Positions 23,003 through 35,639 of a DNA stretch of 64,000 nt are shown in pieces. The stretch spans positions 62,001 through 126,000 of the forward strand of contig JAKOGI010000109.1 in NCBI GenBank assembly GCA_029747015.1, read 5' to 3'. Made by a program: the position numbers and the translations under genes. The DNA is from Carnegiea gigantea (Eukaryota > Streptophyta > Magnoliopsida > Caryophyllales > Cactaceae). Under the pieces are notes generated by a model. It was not told where the DNA came from. It worked only from the letters and a program-made list of their open reading frames with translations, and searched no databases. Within the stretch, counting starts at the first letter, position 1, and each line of letters opens with the position of its first letter.

Positions 23003-26000
23003 AAGCACCTGAATGAATGATGATGAAGCATAAATTCCCCACGATGTGACCTACTGACTAGTCCGTCCAAATGTTCTGCGAAGAAGTTCGTGAGTGGTGG
23101 TGGTGATTATCTCCTCTGATTCAAGGATGGTTATTCTGTTTCCAATTTATTTACTTTATCAGAGAAGAAATCCCCTTCTAGGGTCTGCTGGGCCACATTT
23201 AGGTTCGGAGATCAGCATTTAGTGACTACCAGAATAGCTTTGCATCCCCCTTCCCTCCCCTACGGATATATGAATTTTTTTTTGATTGATTGGTTTTCGT
23301 TTTCTTATTCCGATTCGAATGGAAAGCATAAAGGTTGATATAGGCCAGATTGGAATAGGTCTATGGTAATAATGTCTGGACTCTAGAGAGACTTGACTCC
23401 TTTTCACCCATTTTGAAGATGAAACATTTGAGATCCCTGTTGCTGCCATAGCAAAATGAATGCTGAGAGGATTAGGAGTGTAACTTTATTTCATTTAGTT
23501 AGGTTGGGATCTCTTTAGTGGCTATTTTCATGAGGTACATCTGTATTCTTGGTAGTGCTAGTACCTTTGGATTTGTATTTGGTAATATTCAAGAATCAAG
23601 CCGAACATCCTGGAGTCAGGCACTTAGACCTGTGCTGGGCATGAGCCTGTATAATTTTCATGTAGTACACTTGTTTTTACCCTTTGTTTGGACACTATGG
23701 AGGCTAACAGTGGGCCTGTTAAATGAAAAAGAGGGCAATAATCTGACTCTTCCTGTGAATAGAACTGGCATGGGTCTGTTAAAGATTCAACTATCGAGTA
23801 TCGACCCTTGCATAAAATAGGAATTGGTAAATTTATCACATGCATTATTAATTCACTGTGCCCGCATTCATATTTGTACGCATATGCATAGTTGTATCTT
23901 TGATTCGTGCATGTTCTAATATTTTTTTTTTTTGGATCCAACGCATGTTCTAATATTTAAACTCTCGACAAGAAGATAGGAAGCAAACGCATGATTAATT
24001 GTCCTCTTTTAACACCGAAATTGATGGTAGGCATTGGCCACCCCATTGAGTGCGTAGATAATGGCCAACTAATCAACGTGCTACTTGCCAAGACATCGTA
24101 CCTTGCCGTTCTTTGTGGTTGTGGTCCTCTTTAGCTTCTGTTGTAGTCGAAGATCTGAATGTCTTGATATCAAGTGTTGGGGAAACTTTAATACTAAACT
24201 TACGTTAATGTGATGTTATCTTAATAGAATACTGAGTAGTTTGGTAATTTAATTTCGGTAAATTCTACTTTAAAAGTAATGACAACGATTTAAATTTGAA
24301 TTTCTTAAGTAGATTTATGTGCATATATTCATTCAAGTAAAGAATGTGTCCAACTGTCCATGCACTTCATTAGTGACATCCTTGTTCGGTCCATACCCGC
24401 AAATTATACTGATGACGTGAACCAAATAAATATTTGAAAAAGATTCAGAGCAAAAAATCTTGCATGCATAAGTGCGTGATGGGGAGTAATTTGTGCACGT
24501 TGAAGAAAGAACGAAAGATCCTTTGGAAGTCCCATCAAAGATTTTGTTGCTGGGCTTGGGACCGTGCCTGGTGATTTGTGGCCCAACAACCACCCTCGTC
24601 CATTCAATCGATCCAACATCCCATTCATCCTGTCCCAGTAATAATTTTGAGGTTTTACCGTGTTAGTTTGCCTTTAATCAATATTTAATAATTACCCATT
24701 TTGGAAAAATGATGCCAAAATATTTATTTCTTAAAGTATACCAATAATTATGAATGTACACATATGTACTAAAGCTGTTACCTAGATAAAACCATGTCAC
24801 AGCGCTTGCTAGTACTTAACATGGATGTATAGATTCATATATTTATACAAAATTTTATTATCTAATCATAAATATTATACTTTAGTCAAGATTTTAATTT
24901 ACATGATAATAAAAATCACCTTGGTGGACAGTGATCATGATACCATTTTTTTTATGTTGTGTGAAATTTTTCAATATTAGACCTTGTGAAACCGGATAAA
25001 TTTACATGTCAAAGACTGATGTTTGATGTAGCCATTAAATTTTACTTGGGTTTCATTTAGAAATATTTAAAAATGTTGAAAATTAACATCATTAAATTTA
25101 ATGCGTTTGAATTAAATTTCAAACAATCTAAAAATTAGATGCATTCAGATAATATTTTAAAATCTATCTACGACGTAGGGTAACATGTCTTGCTCATGAG
25201 AGGATAGGCTAGAAGACGGGAAGGCATTTGCTGGTAATGGAGGCTTGGGCGCAAATACCCCTATCCCCTACTAAAACCTCCCACCTCAAGTTCATACAAA
25301 TGCCTAGTTCCTAGCCTCCTAGGTTAGGGATTTGCTTATCTTACCAATAAAAAAAATAAACAGTGTATTTGTATTAAAAAAAATTAAATCAATCCTAGAA
25401 AAAAATAATATAATTAAAAGTTCACTTATCAGAAGATCAATTTCTTCCAAGAGAAAAGATGGGTGCAAATTATATAATAATCTTGGATTTATAAACCTAA
25501 GATATTATATATATGATAGTTTTTTCAAAAAAAAAAATTGCCCCTTATTTTGGTGCTCCTCCTTTCTTTTTTTTTAAAAAAGAAATGATGTTATATCATC
25601 AAATCTACAGTCACAAATCCACTGCATAAATGTTTTTTTGGAAGGGGACGCCTTTTTCTTTTTCCTTTTTTTTGGCTAGCTAAGGGGATATGTTGGGGAC
25701 AAAGTTATAAAATATCTACCGGTCATCGTATCGTTTTTTCACTTGAACAAGACATACTGAATTTATGTACTTTTGCACCAGACTCGTGTCATTTTGAATT
25801 TAAAAAAAAATATAAAAATTACAGTACAAAAAATTTGAAATTTTAGTGAACTGGACGATATTTGATCGAAAATATCGATACTGTTCAATATTTGACGGTA
25901 CATAATAATATTTTATCGATATTTGATTGATATAATATCGAATAATAGCTTATATTATTTCTTGATCAGTGCAGTACTTCAGATGCGGTATTTATAGCAT

Positions 26001-27293
26001 TGGTTGGGGATTCAGTGTTGCATTGGGATGCGGATTTTAAAAGTATATGAATAGGATTGTGGGCAAAGGATGAAGCCCACGTACTTCAATAGGATTGGGT
26101 AATGGTGACAGCCTCGTGACGTTTTAGCACCACACCGCATGCGAGTACGCCCCCACTTATTTTCCTGTTTTATTTTTTCCCCTTCTTTAACGAACCCCCC
26201 CCCCCAAAAAAAAACAAAAAGGAAGTAATTGGATATGCATTAGGATGATCACGCTCAAAAAAAAAAATTAAAAAAATCAGAAATTAAGAAATGTGTATTC
26301 AATTGAAAGTGCAAACCTTTGAAACATATCAGTTTTATACGAGGCCCAAAAGATAAAGATCTTTAGATAAAGTTATCTTTCGATATTTTGAGTGTTACTA
26401 CTTATTAGGTGCTTGAAAATTGCATACTTTATATGCATCCAATATATGTTAATCATCTTTTGCCCCTACTTCTTGCTGTTGTAATAATTTTATTGATTTC
26501 TCCTTCTACACTCTACCATGATATCGGAATTGCATGCTCGATCCTTGGAGCAAACTTCTAAGACTTAAATTCTATATAAGTAATCAAACCTCAAGACACT
26601 ACTACATATACATATCCTCAAAATTCCTACAGATCAAGTGACTCTCACCATGAGATTAGCTTAAGCATCATAGAATGCATGCTTTAGTGGAGTTTAGAAT
26701 ATTGTTTAGCTATTATGAGAAATTATGGACAGATGAATTGATAAACGTAAATTTTCCTCAGTTATCTACATTAGTCCTGCAGAAAACTCTAGTTATGAAT
26801 AAATCCATAAGAGACTAACACTCTAATGTTCAAGTTGGCACAAAAATTGTTCCAAACTAAGCCATTCAAACAAATCAAACTCTTCACAAATTCAAAGGAA
26901 AATAAAAGAAATGTGAGGCGGTTTAATAGAGTATGCTAATTGAGCACTCCCCATTTGTTGTAGGAACAAGTCTGTGATTATGCCAATTAGGCTTCCAAAT
27001 GGCAAAATAATGAATTAATGACAATAATTAATGGTTATCAAGTGCTATTATTGCTTATTTCATTTTGATGTTAGGTTAAACAATGATGAAGAAGGTGTTA
27101 TCAATATGTACGTCAAATATGTATTTGCTTTTACTTGAAGGCTGAAGTTTGTAGCACCATTAATTGAATAATATGACAGTGATAGCATGATTCCTGAAAC
27201 ATGTGTGATTTAATTATAGGAGACGAAAGAATAATTAGTTGTATTCCAAGCTACCCAAAAAAAGAGATTTTAATAATTATCGGTCATTTAACA

Positions 27294-27297
<4 letters not shown>

Positions 27298-27332
<35 letters not shown>

Positions 27333-27334
27333 AT

Positions 27335-27384
<50 letters not shown>
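27298..27384. repeat. (AT)n microsatellite
   Basis: Some 40 AT/TA units with two short interruptions ('tgata', 'taata'). Unstable in length and prone to form cruciforms. Confidence 0.95.
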
Positions 27385-27386
<2 letters not shown>

Positions 27387-27534
27387 GGGTCTCTGTTTTT
27401 TATAATTGGACTAATGTTAACCCATAGAGGAATGGAGCTTTCTCATTATCGATTTTTGCCATTAATAAGTGTGAATCGAAAAATTTACTTACACAGAATA
27501 AGTGTCAAATCAATTAAACCAATTTGTATTAGTC

Positions 27535-27537
<3 letters not shown>

Positions 27538-27588
<51 letters not shown>
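27538..27588. repeat. (AT)n microsatellite
   Basis: An uninterrupted run of about 25 AT units, 150 bp after the first AT tract and followed by mixed 'tacacacgtacacatgacatac' sequence. Confidence 0.95.
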
Positions 27589-27589
<1 letters not shown>

Positions 27590-28519
27590 GTGTCTGTACA
27601 CACGTACACATGACATACATGCATACATATGTATATATGTATATGCATGTGTACACGCATTAGATTGATTGACGTAATGATTGGTAATTAATTAGCTTTG
27701 CTATAAGATACATATTCATTAAGCTCAAATTTTATAATCAGGAGATCATATGTCTTATATGCTAAAAGTTAAGCTTGATATAATACAAGTATAGAATTGT
27801 AGAGAGATTATGATAATGAGAACCGTTAAACACATCTTTCTTTTCTAAAAGGAATGCAATATTTGCTTCAATATTAGCATACTAATTACTACCCTTATCA
27901 TTTAGTGCTAACTCTTATACCATGTTAGTATACTTTATCATTTCCTACTATTCTTTTACACATATTTTTATAATTATGTACCATCTCCTACTCGCTACTC
28001 CTCAAAACTTACAAGTAAAACTACCCCGCTTTGAAGAAGGATAAATTATAAGGTAGTTTCAGATTTGTTATAAAAAAAATGGTAATTTTTTTTTTTTAAG
28101 ACACACCCCCTATTTTTAATTGTCTCTTTTCAAAAAAAAAAAAGATTCATATGGTCTAAATTACATCACTTTAGTAGATCTATAAATTCGAATCTACTAT
28201 ATAAATGTTATTGGAGAAGACATACAACATTGCTTTAGATAAAATTGAAGTCCAACAAACTGAAGCACCAAATTGCATTAAAACCCACCGGGGGGGAAAA
28301 GACCCTTAAATTCATTTGACCTAATATTTTGTTTTTTCCTACACGTAGAGTATTTTTCTAATTTCATTGTGCCATAAAAAAAAGCGTAAAATTCATCTCT
28401 TCCTTCAGCTTTCCAGTTTTTATCCCCTGCCTTTTGCTTCTTTCAGATGCAGAGCCACTTCGGCTTCTCTCAGCAAGCTTCCCCCTTTCCCCTGTGCTTT
28501 CCTCCATCAACCAAAACCA

Positions 28520-28527
28520 TATATAAA
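28520..28527 (+). promoter_or_regulatory. candidate TATA box of the DUF4378 gene
   Basis: TATATAAA in a C-rich context. Transcription would then begin near 28555. A good donor (GTATGT at 29267) and acceptor (TAG at 29818-29820) could remove a 5'UTR intron before the coding start. Inferred from position only. Confidence 0.4.
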
Positions 28528-29901
28528 TTCCACTCCACTGAACCCCCATTACTTCTCTGTTTCCCTGGTACCTGCCCTTGAACCCCCATTACTTCTTAAT
28601 TCCGACACTGCTAGTCGGTGATTCCTTTATTCTTATGCACATAGGAATAGGAGAGAGAAAGCAAAATAAAGCCGTTGGAACTTTCCACCACAGCCATTTC
28701 CGCCGCATATCCGCCTTACCCACAACCAATGTCAGCTTCCCCTTTACTCACCCATGCCCATCCTTCTTTCCCACTTCACCTTAGGAGATGGGTTTTTGTG
28801 GGTTGAATTTGATTTAATTTTTTGGTTATGATTTACCCTTTTTGGCCCCTGTGTCTTTAGTACCGGATCTTCTGCCCTCGTTTGAAAGGTACTTGAGAAT
28901 CTTATTTCCCCCCTTTTCCTTTGCTTTTTCGTCTTTGCTGAATTTAACTTTTGTTCAACATCCCTCCCCCCCCTCCCAACCAATTTGGGTTCCTTTTGTT
29001 TTGTGACCAATCATTGTACCTCGTACCTTTTTCTTGGGGTTTTGGTTATTGGCGATTTGCTCAATCTGTATGTGTCGTGAGGAAGCGGTCGTTTGTTATT
29101 TGTGAGTTGTGACAGAAAGTGCCCCCAAAGTTCAAGCTGATTGTCTGAGGTAATTCGGTTGGAATTGTTGGTTGAAGGATTATTGGGTGCTTAAAGATTG
29201 AATTTTGCATTGAGATTTATGCTGGGCACTGGATTTCTTTGGAGCTTGATGTGAAGTTTCATCCGGGTATGTGCAAATTCACTGCCAAAATAAGTGGAAT
29301 AGTCGCAGTTATTTCGTTTTCTTTTCAACTGAGGCTGTACTTTCTGGGCAAATGATTTGCTGAATTATTTTTGGGTGGTTGTAGTTGATTGTTGGTCTTT
29401 TCAATCCTGAGTATCTGGGTTTGTGAGGGCACCAAAAGTCAAGCTTAACTGGGTAATTATACTGTTCTTTGCTGGTTGGTTGTGGCTGTTGTGTTGGCGA
29501 GTGGGTTGAATAGTGATTGCTTTTTTTTAATTAAAAAAAAAGACCCCTTTTGGTTGATTCCTTGAGTGAATTTGCATTTCTGTTAGAATTTTGATGTGAA
29601 TTTCATCTGGGTCCGCCTTCTAACTTAACTTCCAGGGTCAATAGACTAGTCCCTCTTATTCCGTTCTTAGAATTTATGTTGATAAGCTCCAACCAACCTT
29701 GTAAGTTGGGCAACGAATGTTCTCTTTGCTCTCTGTAATTTCACTTTCATGGATGGTTCTATCCCTTTCTTAGAATTTGTGACTGATAAATTTAGATATG
29801 ACCTAATTTGATGTTTGTGTAGCAAGAATGTACTTACCAGAAGCATGAAGAAAGAATGTTGTGAGATTGATGTACGGAATTGCTGTGTGATAGGTGCTCA
29901 A

Positions 29902-32602
29902 ATGAATGGAATTCAGATTAATGGTAAGCCTCGCCATGTGGATAAGCCCATACAAGGATGCTTGGGAAGAATGGTCAATCTCTTCGACCTAGCTTCCAGT
30001 AAAAATCGGCTTCTCACAAATAAGCCACATAATGATGGTGATTCCTCTTTGCAATTTGTGATTTACTCATTTTTGTATCCTCAAAATTGTATTTTTATGT
30101 AACCATATGCTCACAAAGTGTTGCCGGATGAATGTTGAGGTCTGAATACTTGGTTTACTTGACCTAGGTAGGGATCAGGGCTTCAGACTGGTGGTTGTTG
30201 AATGGCAGTTGAACACTTTTAGCTGATTGTTTTTTTGAAGCCTACTGTTCTTATTGGGAATATTCGAGTGTTGTAATTCATCAATTATCACTGTTACAGA
30301 TGATAGATTTTGCGTTGATTATCACTGTTTGACTGAAATTCAGTAAATTCAACAGGCTACCACAAGTCTGTTATGCATTGCAACAAGTCTGTTATGCATT
30401 GCAAGTCTTGTGTGCAGTGTTTCAGGACAGGAAATGTAGGTTGTTGGATTTCTTCCTTTCTGTAAAACATGTTGCCACCATTGTTGTGTGCTGGGAAGGC
30501 TCCATTGTTGGTGATAAGTATTAAGCTGATTCATTTTGCAGGTTCTTCTCTATCAAGGAGTCGATCAGATGTCTCTAGGATGTCCACCATTGTCAGAAAT
30601 GAGGTGGAAGATGATGAGGTAATTCTAAGATCTTCTGATTGCTGTTACTGTTTTTTCTTGTTTAATTCCGCAAATTTAATTAGAATTCTCATTTCCAGCT
30701 ATGATGTCGGTCTTGTCTCAGTTTCTACTTTCTACTTGTTGGGCTATAGGTTTCGGAATCAAAATGGTCTTCCTTGAGCAAGACCCCCCATGGGACGCCT
30801 GTAAAAATGCTGTTGGCTCAGGAAATGTCGAAAGACTTGGAATCAAGACAAAACTCCCCTAATGTGGTGGCAAGATTGATGGGACTTGATGTTCTTCCAA
30901 AACAGCAGCCTGATTTAGCTGCTCAGAGTAATTCTCAATGTTATTCACGAAACAGCCAGGTGGAGAACTATTGGCAGGAAGAACACAGCTTTTTCCCCAA
31001 GCAAAGTGATTTCGAGGTTCATCGAAACCAAGATGAAAGTTACTATCCAGACATATATGAGATCTGGTGCCAATCACAAAGAAAGAACTCCATTAGAGAT
31101 AAACCATCACAGAAGGGATCATGGAGTGAAAATGTAACTGAAAAAAAGCTGGCTCTTATTCGTCAAAAATTCATGGAAGCAAAACGCCTTGCTCCAGATG
31201 AGAAGCTACAACAGACGAAGGAGTTCCAAGATGCTTTGGATGTCCTGAGTGCCAATGGGGACTTGTTTCTAAAAGTTCTTCAAGAACCAAACTCCTTATT
31301 CTCAAATGATCTGCATTTAGTGCAGTCTATTCCTCCTATCCCTCGTACTAAACGGATTACTGTTCTTAGACCGTCCAAAATGGTTGTTGATGACAAATTT
31401 GTTGCACCAACTAGGATAAATGAAAAGCTACCACAGAAACAACTTCGTGTGAATTTGTGGGATAGCCATAATGGATTTCCTCATACTATGTCTATGTGGA
31501 AAGCTGATGATAATCCTTCCCAGCCCACCCGGATAGTGGTATTGAAACCTAGCCTTGCGAAAGTTAATGATGTAAAGGCAGTTATTTCTTCAGCCCCCTC
31601 CTCACTGCGAATCCAACAAACCGAGTGTTCCTGTTTAGAGCCTGAAGAGGAGGCGGCTCTAGAAGCAAAGGAAGTAGCAAAGGAAATAACACAGCAGATG
31701 CTTGAAAATCTGGCTGGTCACCGAAGAGATGAAACCTTACTTTCTTCAGTCTTCTCTAATGGCTACACTGGAGATGAAAGTTCTTCTGACAAATCTGAAA
31801 ATGAATATGCAACAGGAAATCTTAGTGATTCTGAAGTTATGTCACCAACTTCCAGGCATTCTTGGGACTATGTTAACCGATATGGTAGCCCCTATTCTGT
31901 GTCATCTTTCAGCCGTGCATCTTACTCTCCAGAGTCATCGGTTTCCAGAGAGGCAAAAAGGCGACTTTCTGAGCGATGGGCTATGATAGCATCAAGTGGA
32001 CCTAAGCAAGAGCAAAGGAACATTCAAAAAGGCTCAAGCACACTAGGCGAGATGCTTGCACTTTCTGAAATATGCGAACTGGATGACAATACAGATCAAG
32101 ATCCTAGTGGATTGAGTTCTTGCCTACATGGCAACATGAGTGCGGGAGGAAGTGGGGACATTTCTCCAAGGAATCTTTTGAGATCAAAATCTCTTCCTGT
32201 TTCTTCTACAGTCTATGGAGAAAGGCTGAATGATCCAGCTCTTTGCAAGGAAGATGCTTTAAAGGACATTACAAAGACAAAAGCCGCAAAGAACTCGTTC
32301 ACTGGGAAGGTCACAAGCTTCTTTTTCTCAAGGAATAAGAAACCTAAGAAAGATAGGTCCAGCAAACCACAACCAAATGTTGAATCTCAGTTGGCAAGAG
32401 CTGACACTTCAGGACCACTGTCCCTTGTCGGAAGGACAAGCAATGATCAATCGGAAGTGATTTTGTCTTCGACTTCAGAACTACATGGTGGGAACGATGT
32501 GGGGTATCGACATGACAAAAGTGATAGACAAGGCATTTGCTCCCAGCAGGTGATCTTTGTCTTGTCTATGTTGAATGAACCCAAAAATGATTTTTCTTTA
32601 TG

Positions 32603-32633
<31 letters not shown>

Positions 32634-32786
32634 ATATATATATATACATACATATATATATATATATACATACATACATACATATATATATATATATATG
32701 TATATATATGTATATATCTGTATATATATATATCTGTATATATATATGTATGTACGTATGTATGTATATGTATATATATATATATA

Positions 32787-32874
<88 letters not shown>

Positions 32875-34051
32875 TATATATATATATATATGTACGTATG
32901 TATGTATATGTATATATCTATATATATGTATGTGTGTGTGTGTGTGTGTATCTGTGTGTGTATGTATATGTATATGTATATGTATACATACATGTATATA
33001 TGTGTGTGTGTGTGTGTGTGTATATATCATGTTTAGCACTCTGGCTATTTAGAAAGTCTTGAATTTTAAATTGCATTGGTGAAAATGAAGTATCCTGATA
33101 TTTCAGGGTGGGTTATGTGTGTCCCAATCAACTATTCCCGGAATGCAAGGGGAAAACCAGGAGCAGCCTAGTCCGATCTCTGTCCTAGACCCACCTTTTG
33201 AAGAGGATGACACTGCTATGCTGGGTTGTTCTCGCAGCCCTCAGCAAAATACATACGGTATCTGTCTTCATGTCTACCCAGTCTCACTGTATGCGCTTTT
33301 GTTCAGTAGAGTTACCTTAACTAACTTCTCATTATTCCCAAAAGCAGGGAAGCAAATGCGGCTTTTCCTGAGCAAGTCCAACTTAATCGATAAATCACCT
33401 CCAATTGGATCCATTGCAAGAACCTTGTCATGGGATGAATGCTGTGCAGAAACAGCCAGTTCTTACCCCTTGAGTTCCCCATTCGTGTCCCCAGGGACTG
33501 AGGATGAGGAAGGCGAGTGGCGGTCCTTAGTCCAATCCCTACTGACAATGGCAGGCCTCAATGACAAGGGACAACTCAGCACAAATATCAACAAGTGGCA
33601 CTCCCTCGAGAGCCCATTGGATCCTTCATTGAAAGCTAGGTACATCGACCAGACTGATAAGGAGCCGCTGCACGAGGCCAAGCGGAGGAGGCTGAGGTGT
33701 ACCAGGAAGCTCGTGTTTGATTGTGCGAATGCAGTCCTGATGGACATGACAGATGTCAGAACCACTGCCTGCCAGTTGGCTAGGCCTCACAGCGGGTTCG
33801 TAGAAAGTGGGTTGGTGGATAAGGTGTGGGACCGGGCAAAGGAATGGGTTTTGGGGAACGTGAAGTGCCCGCCAGAGGATGGTGGGGACATTGGCAGCCT
33901 GGTGGAGTGGGAGGTGTGGAAGGAAGTGTGGGGGAAGGGGTGGGCAGACCAAATCAGAGTAGAAGTTGACAATATTGGCAAGGAAATAGAGAGGAAACTG
34001 CTGCAAGAACTTGTAGAGGAGTCTCTGCTTGAATGGATAGTTAGAGACTGA
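29902..34051 (+). CDS. DUF3741/DUF4378-domain protein (TRM/LONGIFOLIA-like), 5 coding exons
   Basis: Exons: 29902-30037, 30542-30618, 30750-32549, 33107-33257, 33348-34051; all GT-AG, phases consistent, 955 aa. Family features are GRMVNLFDL near the N-terminus (residues 22-30), SRSRSD at the exon 1/2 border, the DUF3741 signature VARLMGLD (111-118), a long Ser-rich low-complexity middle with a Lys/Arg-rich patch ([16 protein letters not shown]), [20 protein letters not shown], and a C-terminal DUF4378 domain from about residue 770 ([38 protein letters not shown]). Such proteins are known in plants as TON1-recruiting-motif/LONGIFOLIA relatives that act on cortical microtubules and growth; assigning that role here is inference. 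An in-frame ATG at 29845 would add 19 residues; 29902 is preferred because homologous proteins start with M-N-G-I-Q. The last intron is 90 nt and stop-free. Confidence 0.92.
30363..30405 (+). repeat. 22-bp tandem duplication
   Basis: 'acaagtctgttatgcattgc' is present twice head to tail in the first coding intron of the DUF4378 gene. No function is suggested. Confidence 0.8.
32602..33028 (+). repeat. compound TATC/TA/TG microsatellite in an intron, about 430 bp
   Basis: It starts with about seven TATC units, then long TA runs broken by 'tacata' and 'tgtatg', several TG runs of up to about 20 units, and TA again. It fills most of the intron between exons 3 and 4 of the DUF4378 gene. The Tyr/Ile- and Cys/Val-rich open frames in all six frames here come from the repeat. 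Confidence 0.97.
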
Positions 34052-35176
34052 TTGAAAAAAAAAACCAAAAAAAAAAAAAAGAGAGCATTGTTTTAGCCTC
34101 ATATTTATGTTTACAAGCTCCTGATTGATTGGTGTTAAGTGTGTTATGTGCATCAATGAGTCACCAACATTGCTGATGTTTCCCTGATTTCCTGATTTGC
34201 TGTGCTGCAAAATGCGCAGAAATGTGTATTTTTTCTGATTGTGTATTAAATATAAAGCAATCTACTCTCAAGTGGTAAAAGAAACAAAGAGAGCATTGAA
34301 GTATACTTTTTTAATGGTCATAAGATCATATATTTTTTTTTTTGATAGGGAAAAAGTGGTCATAAGATCATATTATATGTCGCCATCAGAAGATCTAGGA
34401 GCATGTGTCATTCTGGTCTGCATTAAATGTTCTTTCCTGCATTTTTTTGGGCTTATAGTTAATGCTGTCATAACTGCAATATATCCGGGCAGGAGAGCAT
34501 GGGTGTCACCATCACTCGCTCTGCTGGTGCATGATCATGTAAATTGTAAAATTTTGCTCTTTTTAGAGCGTTTGCACTCCACTGTCCTTCGTCCCCTATT
34601 TCGGAAAAAAGTAAAAAGCGAGATGATTTTTGAATTAGAGTTAATGAACTAGGGGGAAAAAAAAAAAAAAAAAAACAATGATCAATTGATGAAGGTAACT
34701 GCTACAGTGCAAAAAATTCAGTCAGCTAATTGTTCAATCTAGCAATTGGTCTTTATATAACTTATAGAAATTTTGGCCATTTGTTGCCTAAAAGTTTCTC
34801 ATAATTTGAATTATCTATAACTACGCAACTCAAATCTATTTTGTTACATTCTCAAAAATCATCTCAATTTGTTGTTTGTTGTCACTGTTATCAATACAAA
34901 TGTTAACGAGGTGATAAAATGCACTAATTATTTATCTATTTCAATAAAATAATTAATTAAAAATTAAAACATCATCCCACAAACTGTTCTCGGAATGTTA
35001 ATTCTTTTGATTGTATAATTTATCAGTTTTAACGGTTTTATCTCTGTAGCGAGAGAAAGTATTCCTATCCATCAGCCGTTTGTTTCTCTTTTACACGCAA
35101 AATTTATTTAGATATGCCACTAATTTTTTCCCCCTAAAATCATTACACCCAAGGAAAAAAAAATATATATATATGA
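34052..35176. other. spacer, 3' region of the DUF4378 gene
   Basis: No gene seen. It contains two poly-A runs (34057-34080 and 34656-34675) and AT-rich sequence. Confidence 0.5.
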
Positions 35177-35630
35177 GTCACTTTTTTTTTTGGATGCAGA
35201 AGAGGGGCGAAAGTTTTATTATTTCTTAAAGAATCTGAGCCAAGTGACCCCTACAGCATCTGCATTCAACACATCAATGGCCTCTTGAGGCGGTGCATTA
35301 AAGGAAACTACTTCTATGTCTCTTGTAGCTCCTAAGTTAGCAAGTCTGTCCGCCACCTGCTTAGCCTCCTTGTAGCAGTGCGAAAATCTTGATCTCCCAG
35401 TCACCTTAAGCGATGATGTCCTTCAATTGCATGATCAAGGGTTTGTAGATGGGATTGCACAACCCATCCCCTTTTAGCATGCCTACTATAGTCATCGAGT
35501 CAGTTTGTAACCAAATCTTCTTTAATCCCAGTTCTCTAACCATATGTAGTCCACTTAGCACTGCCTTGAGCTCCGCCTTCACTGAGGTGCACACTCCAAA
35601 GTTTTCACTGAACTTTTGTATCTTGAATTA
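35177..35630 (-). mobile_element. 5'-truncated LINE remnant (RNase H domain, frameshifted)
   Basis: On the minus strand, 35594-35406 reads VCTSVKAELKAVLSGL, then WLQTDSM. These are the second (Glu) and third (Asp) acidic motifs of the RNase H domain found at the C-terminus of plant non-LTR retrotransposons. After a stop it continues in another frame (35404-35219) with SHCYKEAKQVADRLANLG, the usual last helix. A short poly-A (T run on + at 35180-35190) marks the 3' end. The first Asp motif and all of the reverse transcriptase are missing. GAGTCA occurs on both sides (35175-35180 and 35634-35639) and may be a weak TSD. Confidence 0.75.
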
Positions 35631-35639
35631 ACAAGAGTC

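Larger units (their letters stand above)
23003..28519. other. spacer with AT microsatellites, no gene seen
   Basis: The first few hundred bases are the 3' region of the oligopeptidase gene. Frames at 23518-23820 and 24333-24628 show no recognisable domain. About 25200-25330, 25840-25960 and 26190-26210 contain low-complexity or palindromic AT-rich repeats and a C11-A9 run. No transposon ends could be fixed. Confidence 0.45.

Noticed and set aside
23518..23820. 100-codon plus-strand frame
   Set aside because: No recognisable domain and no splice-linked partner; probably 3' flank of the oligopeptidase gene.
32575..33062. Long Tyr/Ile- or Cys/Val-rich open frames on both strands
   Set aside because: They are translations of the TA/TG microsatellite in an intron; the real exon ends at 32549.
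33626..34210. 194-codon minus-strand frame
   Set aside because: Antisense of the DUF4378 exon; its composition mirrors that exon.
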